A stretch of 64,000 nt of DNA from Sutcliffiella horikoshii. GTDB lineage: Bacteria > Bacillota > Bacilli > Bacillales > Bacillaceae_I. Below are positions 1 to 7,686 of the stretch, piece by piece; within the stretch, counting starts at the first letter, position 1, and the number at the start of each line of letters is the position of its first letter. The notes below the pieces were generated by a model. The model was not told where the DNA came from. It made no database searches and saw only the letters and a list, made by a program, of their open reading frames with translations. A program made the translations under genes and the position numbers. The stretch is taken from the NCBI RefSeq assembly GCF_020524325.1, contig NZ_JAIVKY010000008.1, forward strand, positions 1-64,000, given 5' to 3'.

Positions 1-116
1 GATTTCCTTTTACTTCGGTAAGTAAGATCCCTGAAAGATGATCAGGTAGATAGGTTCGAGGTGGAAGCATGGCGACATGTGGAGCTGACGAATACTAATC
101 GATCGAGGACTTAACC
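1..116 (+). rRNA. 23S ribosomal RNA, 3' end only
   Basis: The window opens inside the last helices of a 23S rRNA. The conserved Bacillus 3' terminus (AATCGATCGAGGACTTAACC) is present at about 97-116. The gene starts outside the window. It is followed by an AT-rich 23S-5S spacer. Confidence 0.95.
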
Positions 117-244
117 CAAATAAGTATCGAAATAAGTGAACGATATGAATATCTTGATATGAAAACATTATCTAGTTTTGAAGGAATAAAAAAAGATAAA
201 AAAACATCTTGATTTTCTTCAATAATATATTATAATAATATTTG

Positions 245-361
245 TCTGGTAATGATGGCGAAGAGGTCACACCCGTTCCCATACCGAACACGGAAGTTAA
301 GCTCTTCAGCGCCGATGGTAGTTGGGGGATCTCCCCCTGTGAGAGTAGGACGTTGCCAGGC
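245..361 (+). rRNA. 5S ribosomal RNA
   Basis: The body matches Bacillus 5S rRNA almost exactly, including the CGAAGAGGTCACACCCG block and GTGAGAGTAGGACG near the 3' end. The terminal stem forms between CTGGTAAT at the 5' side and GTTGCCAG at the 3' side. The exact ends are approximate by one or two bases. Confidence 0.95.
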
Positions 362-370
362 TGGTATTAA

Positions 371-445
371 TCCACCATAGCTCAGCGGTAGAGCATTCGG
401 CTGTTAACCGAAGGGTCGTAGGTTCGAATCCTACTGGTGGAGCCA
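371..445 (+). tRNA. tRNA-Asn (GTT)
   Basis: Cloverleaf with anticodon GTT in the loop CTGTTAA, GGTTCGAATCC T-arm and encoded CCA. It is the first tRNA after the 5S gene, as in Bacillus trnD. Confidence 0.97.
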
Positions 446-452
446 ATTATAT

Positions 453-544
453 GGAGAGCTGTCCGAGTGGCCGAAGGAGCACGATTGGAAATCGTGTAGA
501 CGGTCAACGCCGTCTCAAGGGTTCAAATCCCTTGCTCTCCGCCA
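453..544 (+). tRNA. tRNA-Ser (GGA)
   Basis: Class II tRNA with a long variable arm (GACGGTCAACGCCGTC). The anticodon GGA lies in ATTGGAAAT, and CCA is encoded. Confidence 0.97.
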
Positions 545-552
545 TTATCTTT

Positions 553-627
553 GGCCCGTTGGTCAAGCGGTTAAGACACCGCCCTTTCACGGCGGTAACA
601 CGGGTTCGAATCCCGTACGGGTCACCA
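553..627 (+). tRNA. tRNA-Glu (TTC)
   Basis: Anticodon TTC in CCTTTCACG, acceptor GGCCCGT paired with ACGGGTC, encoded CCA. Confidence 0.97.
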
Positions 628-666
628 AAGTTCTTTTGAGACATTTATTGTAAATGTCGATACATA

Positions 667-742
667 GGAGGATTAGCTCAGCTGGGAGAGCATCTGCCTT
701 ACAAGCAGAGGGTCGGCGGTTCGATCCCGTCATCCTCCACCA
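667..742 (+). tRNA. tRNA-Val (TAC)
   Basis: Anticodon TAC in CCTTACAAG, acceptor GGAGGAT paired with ATCCTCC, encoded CCA. Confidence 0.97.
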
Positions 743-766
743 TCTATAACATACAATTAATACTAT

Positions 767-843
<77 letters not shown>

Positions 844-846
844 AAT

Positions 847-922
847 GGTCCCGTGGTGTAGCGGTTAACATGCCTGCCTGTCACGCAGGAGATCGCCGGT
901 TCGATCCCGGTCGGGACCGCCA
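847..922 (+). tRNA. tRNA-Asp (GTC)
   Basis: Anticodon GTC in CTGTCACG; acceptor GGTCCCG paired with CGGGACC; encoded CCA. Confidence 0.97.
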
Positions 923-943
923 TTTTCTTTGAAAATAGAATTA

Positions 944-1019
944 GGCTCGGTAGCTCAGTTGGTAGAGCAATGGACTGAAAATCCATGTGTCGGCGGTTCG
1001 ATTCCGTCCCGAGCCACCA
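944..1019 (+). tRNA. tRNA-Phe (GAA)
   Basis: Anticodon GAA in CTGAAAAT; acceptor GGCTCGG paired with CCGAGCC; encoded CCA. Confidence 0.97.
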
Positions 1020-1056
1020 TGATTTTTTCACAAATGTGAAAGAATCACCATATAAT

Positions 1057-1132
<76 letters not shown>

Positions 1133-1139
1133 GAAATAT

Positions 1140-1223
1140 GGAGGGGTAGCGAAGTGGCTAAACGCGGCGGACTGTAAATCCGCTCCTTCGGGTTCGGCAG
1201 TTCGAATCTGCCCCCCTCCACCA
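1140..1223 (+). tRNA. tRNA-Tyr (GTA)
   Basis: Class II tRNA with an extended variable arm; anticodon GTA in CTGTAAAT; encoded CCA. Confidence 0.97.
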
Positions 1224-1257
1224 TTTCTTTTCAAAAAATAGTAACAATTTGTATTGT

Positions 1258-1331
1258 AGGGGCATAGTTTAACGGTAGAACAGAGGTCTCCAAAACCTCC
1301 GGTGTGGGTTCGATTCCTACTGCCCCTGCCA
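1258..1331 (+). tRNA. tRNA-Trp (CCA)
   Basis: Anticodon CCA in TCTCCAAAA; acceptor AGGGGCA paired with TGCCCCT; encoded 3' CCA. Confidence 0.97.
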
Positions 1332-1344
1332 ATTATAAAATTAT

Positions 1345-1421
1345 GGCGATTGTGGCGAAGTGGTTAACGCACCTGATTGTGGTTCAGGCATTCGTGGGTT
1401 CGATTCCCATCAGTCGCCCCA
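1345..1421 (+). tRNA. tRNA-His (GTG)
   Basis: Anticodon GTG in ATTGTGGTT. The extra G-1 that identifies tRNA-His is encoded at 1345 and faces C73. CCA is encoded. Confidence 0.97.
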
Positions 1422-1474
1422 TAATTTACTCTCTTATCGACTTTTACTTGAGTCGTTTTTATTTCCAGTTTTAT

Positions 1475-1549
1475 TGGGCTATAGCCAAGCGGTAAGGCAT
1501 CGCACTTTGACTGCGACATGCGTTGGTTCGAATCCAGCTAGCCCAGCCA
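1475..1549 (+). tRNA. tRNA-Gln (TTG)
   Basis: Anticodon TTG in CTTTGACT; acceptor TGGGCTA paired with TAGCCCA; encoded CCA. Confidence 0.97.
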
Positions 1550-1553
1550 TTTT

Positions 1554-1628
1554 GCGGAAGTAGTTCAGTGGTAGAACACCACCTTGCCAAGGTGGGGGTC
1601 GCGGGTTCGAATCCCGTCTTCCGCTCCA
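1554..1628 (+). tRNA. tRNA-Gly (GCC)
   Basis: Anticodon GCC in CTTGCCAAG; acceptor GCGGAAG paired with CTTCCGC; encoded CCA. Confidence 0.97.
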
Positions 1629-1637
1629 AATATTTCA

Positions 1638-1711
1638 GGTGGCATAGCCAAGTGGTAAGGCCAAGGTCTGCAAAACCTTTATCACCGGTTCAAATCCGGT
1701 TGCCACCTCCA
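1638..1711 (+). tRNA. tRNA-Cys (GCA)
   Basis: Anticodon GCA in TCTGCAAAA; acceptor GGTGGCA paired with TGCCACC; encoded CCA. Confidence 0.97.
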
Positions 1712-1747
1712 ATTTTATTAAAATAGTTATTCATATATACGAGACAA

Positions 1748-1836
1748 GCCGGGGTGGCGGAACTGGCAGACGCACAGGACTTAAAATCCTGCGGTAGGTG
1801 ACTACCGTACCGGTTCGATTCCGGTCCTCGGCACCA
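1748..1836 (+). tRNA. tRNA-Leu (TAA)
   Basis: Class II tRNA with a long variable arm; anticodon TAA in CTTAAAAT; encoded CCA. Confidence 0.97.
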
Positions 1837-1859
1837 TTTGAATAATTATGATTGAGTAT

Positions 1860-1943
1860 GCCGGTGTGGCGGAATTGGCAGACGCGCACGACTCAAAATC
1901 GTGTTCCTCTGGAGTGCCGGTTCGACCCCGGCCACCGGTACCA
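1860..1943 (+). tRNA. tRNA-Leu (CAA)
   Basis: Class II tRNA; anticodon CAA in CTCAAAAT; encoded CCA. It is the second Leu isoacceptor in the cluster. Confidence 0.97.
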
Positions 1944-1946
1944 ATC

Positions 1947-2020
1947 GCGGGTGTAGTTTAATGGTAAAACCTCAGCCTTCCAAGCTGATGTCGTGGGTTC
2001 GATTCCCATCACCCGCTCCA
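1947..2020 (+). tRNA. tRNA-Gly (TCC)
   Basis: Anticodon TCC in CTTCCAAG; encoded CCA. This is the last of 17 tRNAs. From memory the B. subtilis trnD set ends with the two Leu tRNAs, so this Gly-TCC looks like an added member. Confidence 0.97.
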
Positions 2021-2034
2021 TACATAACTTCTCA

Positions 2035-2064
2035 AGACTCTAACCTTTGGTTAGGGTCTTTTTT
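2035..2064 (+). terminator. Terminator of the rRNA-tRNA operon
   Basis: Stem AGACTCTAACC / GGTTAGGGTCT with a 3-nt loop, then a run of T. Confidence 0.9.
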
Positions 2065-2099
2065 GTGTTGTTGTAAGTCAGCTGTTGTATTTAATAAAC

Positions 2100-2135
2100 A
2101 AAAGGCACAGAACATCTTTGTGCACTGTGCCTTTT
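2100..2135. terminator. Bidirectional hairpin between tRNA cluster and queG
   Basis: AAAAGGCACAG and CTGTGCCTTTT form a stem with A and T runs on the two sides. It can end queG transcription on the minus strand and back up the tRNA terminator. Confidence 0.75.
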
Positions 2136-2151
2136 TAAAGGGGGATTAATT

Positions 2152-3291
2152 CTATTCCATTAGCATGCTAATTCCTTTTTCAAGTTCTTTTAACACTTCA
2201 GGATCTTTTTCTGTTGCTTTATAATTTTGGAGAGATTCTAACGCTTCTTTATCCCCTATTTTTCCTACTGCCCAGGCAGCTGTTCCTCTAATTACAGGAC
2301 GAGGATCATTTTTTAACAGGTTAAGGAGGTCAGGAATAGACGTGATATCTTTGTAATGAGCCAGTGCAATAATGGCATTTCGTTGTATCGGTTTTTTTCC
2401 ACGCCATGATCCGGAGATTTTACCAAAGTTCTCTTTGAATTCTCTGTTGGTGATGGTCAAGAGGGGCTTTAGCTTCGGTTTTACGATTTCAGGATCAGCC
2501 TCCATTTCAGGATGGAGATGAAAGTCTATACCTTTATTTTCAGGGCACACTGTCTGGCATGTATCACAACCATAAAGCCTGTTCCCTAATTTGGTGCGGT
2601 ATTCTTCTGCAAGGAAGCCTTTTGTTTGAGTTAGGAACGCGATGCATTTATTAGAATCGAGTTGTCCACCTTGAACAAGTGCCCCAGTAGGACATACTTC
2701 CACACATTTATTACAGCTCCCACAGTTGTCTTCAAGAGGCGTATCTGGTTCAAAAGGTAAGGTAGTAATCATTTCACCTAAATACACATAGGAACCAAAT
2801 TCAGGCGTTATAATAGCACAGTTCTTGCCGCTCCAACCGATACCCGCACGTTCAGCAACTGCTCTGTCACTTAGTTCACCGGTATCAACCATAGATTTCA
2901 TTAGAGCATCTGGACGTTTTTCTTTTATAAATGCTTCCAACAAACTGAGTTTCTCTCGTAAAATATCATGATAATCGATTCCCCAGGATGCACGGCAAAA
3001 TATCCCCCGTCTATCTTCACGAGTGCTTCTTGGTGCGTCTTTCATTTTGGAGGGATATGCAAGAGCAATGGCGATGATGCTTTTAGCTTTAGGCACTAAG
3101 AGCTCAGGGGTAGTACGTTTTTCAATATCAGGTTCCTCGAACCCAGATTGATAGTTAAGCTCCTGTTGAGTGATTAGTCTTTCTTTTAGACCGGTGAACA
3201 CTCCAGCGCTTGCAAATCCAATCTTATCAATGCCTATCTGCTTGCTATAGGCGATTATTTCTTCTTTAAGTTTGATGTTTTCCTCATTCAA
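2152..3291 (-). CDS. queG: Epoxyqueuosine reductase QueG
   Basis: Performs the last step of queuosine synthesis, reducing epoxyqueuosine to queuosine in tRNA with a cobalamin cofactor and two [4Fe-4S] clusters; cytoplasmic. Visible motifs (numbered from a GTG three codons upstream of the chosen start): MVDTGELSDRAVAERAG at 137-153 with the conserved Asp139; cluster cysteines 193, 196, 199 and 203 (CGSCNKCVEVCP), then 245, 248 and 252 (CDTCQTVCP) plus Cys219. HEAT-like repeats fill the C terminus from about 300, as in Bacillus QueG (YhbA). The GTG at 3300 abuts the Shine-Dalgarno. A TTG at 3291 lies 8 nt after AAAGGAGG and is chosen here, giving about 379 residues. The gene faces the tRNA cluster. 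Confidence 0.93.
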   Translation of the reverse strand: MNEENIKLKEEIIAYSKQIGIDKIGFASAGVFTGLKERLITQQELNYQSGFEEPDIEKRTTPELLVPKAKSIIAIALAYPSKMKDAPRSTREDRRGIFCRASWGIDYHDILREKLSLLEAFIKEKRPDALMKSMVDTGELSDRAVAERAGIGWSGKNCAIITPEFGSYVYLGEMITTLPFEPDTPLEDNCGSCNKCVEVCPTGALVQGGQLDSNKCIAFLTQTKGFLAEEYRTKLGNRLYGCDTCQTVCPENKGIDFHLHPEMEADPEIVKPKLKPLLTITNREFKENFGKISGSWRGKKPIQRNAIIALAHYKDITSIPDLLNLLKNDPRPVIRGTAAWAVGKIGDKEALESLQNYKATEKDPEVLKELEKGISMLME

Positions 3292-3461
3292 TGTGAACAC
3301 CTCCTTTATTGTTTTTTAGCCAACCTATATTTTAACATATTTTTAGAAAAGGTCATTTTGTTTGATATATCTAATTATATCCATATCGAATCTCTTGAAG
3401 CGAAGTATGGACAAGTTATATGATACAATTACCATAATAATGAAAAGAAAGGGTGGGATAG

Positions 3462-4112
3462 ATGAAAGTAATGGTTGCTGAAAATGTAGCTGGCAAGTTC
3501 GGTATCATCTTTTATAAAGATATTACAGTTGGTTCATCCCCACAGATGTTAAAAGGAAGAATTCGCCTTTTCCAAGAATCACTTCACTTGGATTTAGAAG
3601 ATAAGGAAATGAAAGATATATCTGGGGTTGCTGAGTGGCGTTCTGTATTTAAGAAAACGGGGACAGACCCATCTAGGTATCGTCCATCTGTCGAGGCTTT
3701 GTACCGTAGGATTAAAAAAGGGCAATTTCTTGAGCCATTCAATTCCGCTGTGGATTTGAATAACTTTTTTTCGTTGAAATATGAAATCCCCTTTGGAATC
3801 TATGATGCTGATAAAATTATCGGAGATGTAACGATTGCTGTGGGGGATGAGACGGCAAGCTATGAAGGGTTAAATGGACGGGAAATTAAATTATCTAAGA
3901 TGCTTCACGCTAGTGATGGTGAAGGTCCGTTCGGGAGTCCTTTTGTAGATAGTCGTAGGACAGCCATCTCAGAAGAGAGCACTACTGCTTTGCATGTTGT
4001 GTATTTCAAGCCTTCGATGGAAAGTGATGAATGTCAGGAAATGCTTGCTGCAATTAGCGATATGTTTCTACAGGTTCATGGTGGGACGAGCGAGTATATG
4101 GTTTTGGATTGA
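3462..4112 (+). CDS. B3/B4 tRNA-binding domain protein
   Basis: A 216-residue protein resembling the free-standing B3/B4 domain of the phenylalanyl-tRNA synthetase beta chain (PF03483). It has EWRSVFKKTGTDPSRYRPS at about 58-76 and PFGIYDADKIIGDV near 110-123, both typical of the family. In the synthetase this domain edits mischarged Tyr-tRNA-Phe; free homologues are proposed to act on tRNA or misacylated tRNA. The substrate here is inferred, not shown. Its position beside a tRNA modification gene (queG) and a tRNA cluster fits a tRNA role. The ATG follows a purine-rich GGGTGGG site by about 5 nt. Confidence 0.75.
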   Translation: MKVMVAENVAGKFGIIFYKDITVGSSPQMLKGRIRLFQESLHLDLEDKEMKDISGVAEWRSVFKKTGTDPSRYRPSVEALYRRIKKGQFLEPFNSAVDLNNFFSLKYEIPFGIYDADKIIGDVTIAVGDETASYEGLNGREIKLSKMLHASDGEGPFGSPFVDSRRTAISEESTTALHVVYFKPSMESDECQEMLAAISDMFLQVHGGTSEYMVLD

Positions 4113-4167
4113 AAGTAGGTAATTAGGTTTGCCTGCTTTTAAATCTATTGTGATGGGAGAGTTGTGG

Positions 4168-5097
4168 ATGAGTTTTATGTTGAAGGAGCGTAAGGAACCA
4201 GGTGAGCTTAAGTTATTAAGGATGCTGAAGGCGCGTGGCGGGTTATTGGATGATAGTCGCTTTTGGAGCTTGCAAAAAGGTTATCGGGGAGAGGTTCTTT
4301 TCGATAAGTGGTTTTCTAGTGTGGATGGAGAGTGGATTGTGGTGAATGATCTCTTGCTCGAGCATGCAGGCAGTGTTTTTCAAATCGATTCACTTGTGAT
4401 TGGCTTGGATAGGGTGTACTTGTTTGAAGTAAAGAATTTTGAAGGGGACTTCTTACTTGAAAAGGACAGGTGGTACTCTGGCAGTAAAGAAATAAAAGAT
4501 CCCCTATTACAGATGCAGCGGTGTGAAGCTGCGTTAAGACAACTCCTCAGAAGCCTCGGATATCAACTCCCTATAGAATCTTCCCTCATATTTATTAACC
4601 CCGAGTTTACCCTTTTTAATTGCCCACCTAAATTACCAATAGTGTTTTGTTCCCAGTTGAATCGATTTTCTAAAAAGTTATTGCAGCAATCTGCTAGTTC
4701 AGGAAGGTTACATGCTCGACACTCTCGTTTGGCCGAGAAGTTGTGCGAGTTGCATATGGAGAAGTCGCGTTATGAGCGGCTGCCAGAGTATAGGTATGAG
4801 GAGTTGTGGAAGGGGATTGTTTGTGTTGGGTGTGGGGGGATGGGGGTGCGGTATCATTATAGAATGATTGAATGTGAAAGGTGTGGAAGTAAGGAAGCTC
4901 TGGACATGGCTATGTTAAGGACTATAAATGAGTGTCGTAGTTTGTTTCCACAAATGAAAATCACTACAAAGATTATTCATGATTGGATTGGGGAAACGGT
5001 ATCTAAGAAAGTAATTCAAAGGGTTTTGCAAATTAACTTTTCATTAATTGGATATGGAAAATCGGCTAATTATGTGAAGGAACCGCAAAGATTATAA
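4168..5097 (+). CDS. NERD domain protein (putative nuclease-related)
   Basis: About 309 residues. The N-terminal half carries a NERD (nuclease-related) domain, a PD-(D/E)XK-like fold. Visible signs are GYRGEVLFDKWF (the first acidic residue), QIDSLVIG (conserved Asp) and YLFEVKNFEG (the ExK pair). The C-terminal part has CVGC and CERC pairs that could form a zinc ribbon, then a helical tail. The function of NERD proteins is not established; nuclease activity is predicted from the fold. The frame opens at a TTG (4131), but GGGAGAG sits 6 nt before the ATG at 4168. The resulting MSFMLKERKEPGELKLL resembles other Bacillus NERD starts. Confidence 0.72.
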   Translation: MSFMLKERKEPGELKLLRMLKARGGLLDDSRFWSLQKGYRGEVLFDKWFSSVDGEWIVVNDLLLEHAGSVFQIDSLVIGLDRVYLFEVKNFEGDFLLEKDRWYSGSKEIKDPLLQMQRCEAALRQLLRSLGYQLPIESSLIFINPEFTLFNCPPKLPIVFCSQLNRFSKKLLQQSASSGRLHARHSRLAEKLCELHMEKSRYERLPEYRYEELWKGIVCVGCGGMGVRYHYRMIECERCGSKEALDMAMLRTINECRSLFPQMKITTKIIHDWIGETVSKKVIQRVLQINFSLIGYGKSANYVKEPQRL

Positions 5098-5133
5098 GAA
5101 CTGATTAAAAAGCTTATTAATTTTATGCTAGAT

Positions 5134-5391
5134 GACTCCCTCTGCCAGCGGAAAGCAGGAAAGATTGTCCTCGTACAAGAGGAACAACTCCCTCCGCCAG
5201 CAGAAAGCAGGAAAGATTGTCCTCGTACAAGAGGAACGACTCCCTCCTCCAGCAGAAAGCAGGAAAGATTGTCCTCGTACGAGAGGAATGACTCCCTCCG
5301 CCAGCGGAAAGCAGGAAAGATTGTCCTCGTACGAGAGGAATGACTCCCTCCGCCAGCAGAAAGTAGGAAAGATTGTCCTCGTACGAGACAA
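5134..5391 (-). repeat. 52-bp tandem repeat array 1 (five units)
   Basis: Five direct repeats with unit starts at 5134, 5186, 5238, 5290 and 5342, exactly 52 bp apart. Read on the minus strand each unit holds the core GAGGACAAT preceded, in the best copies, by GTCAT 16 bp upstream. CTCGTACGAG inside the unit is a perfect 10-bp palindrome. Several reading frames stay open through the array only because 52 is not a multiple of 3. None has a convincing ribosome site and I call no protein. Confidence 0.95.
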
Positions 5392-5399
5392 ATGCCTTC

Positions 5400-5590
5400 A
5401 TAGTGCAAATCAAAGTTACCCAAGAGCTTCTAACAAAATCCACCCCCAGTTACCCAAAACCTTTCAACAAAGATCAAATCCAAACCCAAATTACCCAAAA
5501 CCACTTCCAAAAAACAAATCCAAAATCTCTCACACATTTCCCAAGCCCCTCACATAAACATATCTACTAGGAACATTACCCAGAGAGAGG
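5400..5590. other. G-poor, A/C-rich intergenic tract
   Basis: The stretch after array 1 is strongly strand-asymmetric (few G on the plus strand) with recurring TTACCCAA. It contains no gene I can support. A similar tract follows array 4 at about 19090-19195. Confidence 0.6.
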
Positions 5591-5599
5591 GGCAAGCCC

Positions 5600-6490
5600 A
5601 TGAGAGATAAGCTCAAAAAACATATTCAGAACCGCCTCGATACTTATGTATACCAAAGTAAGCAAACGAGTAGGGCAATTATGAACGATGCTACGATTAA
5701 ACAAAAGCAAGAAGCACATAAGCGAAGGGGTGCGGAGATAGTTAAGTGCAGTGCGACGGCGAGGATTCATTCTATTCATCAGGATGAACAGCAGCGTGAG
5801 GCCACTGTTTTTTACGAGGTACACATTCGATATCTGATAAAGCAAAAAGAAAAACTGTATCTTGAGGAGGAGGCAGATCAGCGTTATTCAGAATGGATTG
5901 ACGGTGAACTCATACAAGATTTCTCTATTCAGGATGAGGGGGACCGGACTTCACCTCGTTTCATTCCGCCACTAGAGGAGGACGAAGAACAGCAGTCATT
6001 GCGATTCAAATATAGCCGGGTGGAAGCGGTCAGGTATGCAGAACAGTATTGGAACAGTTATAATCCGCAGTTTAAGAAGTTTGAGGTGAATTGTACTAAT
6101 TATATTTCGCAGTGTTTGTTTGCTGGTGGTGCGCCGATGGTCGGGTATCCGAAGAAATCTGGCGGATGGTGGATGCGGAATAATGATTGGAGTTATACGT
6201 GGGCAGTGGCTCATGCCTTGAGGTGGTATTTGCCGAGCGCCAAGCAAGGTTTAAAAGCGAAAGAAGTAAGCAACGTGTCGCAACTTATGCCGGGTGATGT
6301 GATTTGTTATGACTTCGAGGGGGATGGTCGCTTTGATCATAATACAATCGTTGTTGCGAAAGATGAGAATGGGGAGCCATTAGTGAATGCCAACACATAT
6401 AACTCGCGGATGAGGTATTGGAAATATGAAGATTCCACTGCTTACACGCCGAATATAAAATATAAATTTTTCCACGTCTTAGACCGTTAG
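5600..6490 (+). CDS. yhbB: YhbB-like putative amidase-domain protein
   Basis: 296 residues. The C-terminal 160 residues match the putative amidase domain (Amidase_6, PF12671), a CHAP/NlpC-related cysteine hydrolase fold. NCTNYISQCLFAGG holds the likely nucleophile Cys, and DHNTIVV the likely His. The N-terminal half is a charged, helical, poorly conserved region with no signal peptide. B. subtilis has yhbB in the same place between yhbA (queG) and cspR, which supports orthology. Cell-wall or sporulation roles have been suggested for the family; I cannot tell the substrate from sequence. AGAGAGGGG precedes the ATG. Confidence 0.75.
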   Translation: MRDKLKKHIQNRLDTYVYQSKQTSRAIMNDATIKQKQEAHKRRGAEIVKCSATARIHSIHQDEQQREATVFYEVHIRYLIKQKEKLYLEEEADQRYSEWIDGELIQDFSIQDEGDRTSPRFIPPLEEDEEQQSLRFKYSRVEAVRYAEQYWNSYNPQFKKFEVNCTNYISQCLFAGGAPMVGYPKKSGGWWMRNNDWSYTWAVAHALRWYLPSAKQGLKAKEVSNVSQLMPGDVICYDFEGDGRFDHNTIVVAKDENGEPLVNANTYNSRMRYWKYEDSTAYTPNIKYKFFHVLDR

Positions 6491-6565
6491 TAGATACTTG
6501 ATTCCAAGGCGATAAAAAGGTATTGTTGTATAGGATGAAAGTGAATGAAATATGAGGTGACGATT

Positions 6566-7057
6566 GTGGGATTACATGTGGTATTATATCAGCCAGAGAT
6601 TCCAGCTAATACAGGAAATATTGCTAGAACTTGTGCAGCTACGAACACAACATTGCATTTGATCAGACCGCTTGGCTTTTCAACTGATGATAAGATGTTG
6701 AAGCGTGCCGGGCTTGATTATTGGGAATTTGTGAATGTGGTTTATTATGATTCGTTGGATGAGTTGTTTGAAAAAAATAAAGAAGCGGAATTCTTCTATA
6801 TTACGAAGTTTGGGATGAAGCCGCATACTTCATTTGATTACAGCAAATTGGATAAGGACTATTTCTTTGTATTTGGAAGAGAGACGACTGGTTTACCAAA
6901 AGATTTGATTCAGAGTAATTTGGATCAATGTTTGCGTTTGCCGATGACAAAGAATGTAAGGTCGTTGAATTTGTCTAATACTGCAGCTATTTTAATATAT
7001 GAAGCTTTACGTCAGCAGGATTATCCTAATCTTTCTATAGAGTTTCCGGAAGAATAA
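6566..7057 (+). CDS. trmL: tRNA (cytidine/uridine-34-2'-O)-methyltransferase TrmL (CspR)
   Basis: SPOUT-class methyltransferase that 2'-O-methylates the wobble base of certain leucine tRNAs using SAM. LHVVLYQPEIPANTGNIART at the N terminus and the C-terminal trefoil knot signatures VFGRETTGLP and MTKNVRSLNLSNTAAI are diagnostic. Length about 163 residues, as expected for the family. The longest frame begins at 6545, but AGGTGA lies 5 nt before the GTG at 6566 and the conserved N terminus starts there, so GTG is chosen. It sits with queG and near the tRNA genes. Confidence 0.93.
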   Translation: MGLHVVLYQPEIPANTGNIARTCAATNTTLHLIRPLGFSTDDKMLKRAGLDYWEFVNVVYYDSLDELFEKNKEAEFFYITKFGMKPHTSFDYSKLDKDYFFVFGRETTGLPKDLIQSNLDQCLRLPMTKNVRSLNLSNTAAILIYEALRQQDYPNLSIEFPEE

Positions 7058-7060
7058 AGA

Positions 7061-7107
7061 GAAGCCCTCCACCTTTCAAGCAAAAGTTGAAAGGTGGAGG
7101 GCTTCTT
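7061..7107. terminator. Strong bidirectional terminator after trmL
   Basis: A 19-bp stem, GAAGCCCTCCACCTTTCAA with its complement, flanked by A-rich and T-rich sides. It serves trmL on the plus strand and the small gene at 7120-7221 on the minus strand. Confidence 0.92.
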
Positions 7108-7119
7108 TATTTAGGCAAT

Positions 7120-7221
7120 TTACTTTTTACGTGTACCAGGGCGTTCGTTATAGCCAGCAGTGAAGATTGCTGTTAGGAATGCAAGACATACGCCTAAGAT
7201 TAAGAATCCAGATGTACCCAT
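7120..7221 (-). CDS. Small single-span membrane protein (33 aa)
   Basis: A 33-codon frame with a very good ribosome site (AAGGAGG, then 7 nt, then ATG). Residues 5-22 are hydrophobic (GFLILGVCLAFLTAIFTA), one membrane span, followed by a short basic tail ending RPGTRKK. It ends just before a strong bidirectional terminator, so it has the layout of a real gene. I do not recognise the family. It could be a small sporulation membrane protein given the prkA/yhbH context, but that is guesswork. Confidence 0.7.
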   Translation of the reverse strand: MGTSGFLILGVCLAFLTAIFTAGYNERPGTRKK

Positions 7222-7686
7222 ATTTGGTTCCTCCTTATGTAGGTTTAGTTCATGTAAGCATACTATCTATATTATAGCCCAATGGACAAGTTATGTGAAT
7301 GAAATCTGTGGATAATTTTTGACAGTGTTATTTTCAACTCCCTGCTGCCTTATATTCCAGGTGTTCGCTTTCTCAACAACGCATTAGGCCACTGAGAAAG
7401 TCTTTGATTTTATTTGTCATTTACACAACGCTGTTGATTTCCGCAAATGGCTTCGCTTTCCTAGGTCGCTGCTGGAGCTTTCTCGGACTGCGCCCTGCGG
7501 GTCTCTACCTACCGCTACCTCCCTCCGGAGTCTCACACCTTGCACTTCAGCCATAGGGGAGGAAGTATTACATTCATTTATGTACGTACAAACTTTTAAA
7601 AAAAGCATGTTTCACTCCCACGGCGCATAGAGTATATTAATCACGCAATCACGACTCTTGAAGCTGTAATAAAAGGGGAGGTCCTT
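7222..7686. other. Intergenic region upstream of prkA
   Basis: 465 bp without a convincing gene. It holds the REP-like element at 7430-7560 and the leader of prkA. I do not see a confident sigma-E promoter, although prkA is sigma-E controlled in B. subtilis. Confidence 0.6.
7430..7560 (+). repeat. REP-like element 1 (subfamily A)
   Basis: GC-rich element starting GCTGTTGATTTCCGCAAATG and containing GGCTTCGCTTTCCTAG and CTACCTCCCTCCGGAGTCT. The same order of blocks recurs at 12713, 48632 and (inverted) 50636. Any reading frame through it is incidental. Confidence 0.85.

Noticed and set aside
5134..5391. CRISPR array
   Set aside because: Units are contiguous 52-bp direct repeats without variable spacers, and no cas genes are present. 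The same holds for the arrays at 39110 and 58316.
5070..5557. Several overlapping open frames of 60-140 codons on both strands across repeat array 1
   Set aside because: They exist because a 52-bp unit without stops runs through all three frames. None has a ribosome site of quality, and the repeated peptide differs by frame.
7417..7608. 63-codon minus-strand frame, and similar frames at 48914-49141 and 50588-50825
   Set aside because: They lie inside GC-rich REP-like elements and share peptide fragments only because the DNA repeats do.
7560..7686. Sigma-E promoter for prkA
   Set aside because: CATAGAGT near 7625 resembles a -10 element, but no -35 at the right distance was convincing.
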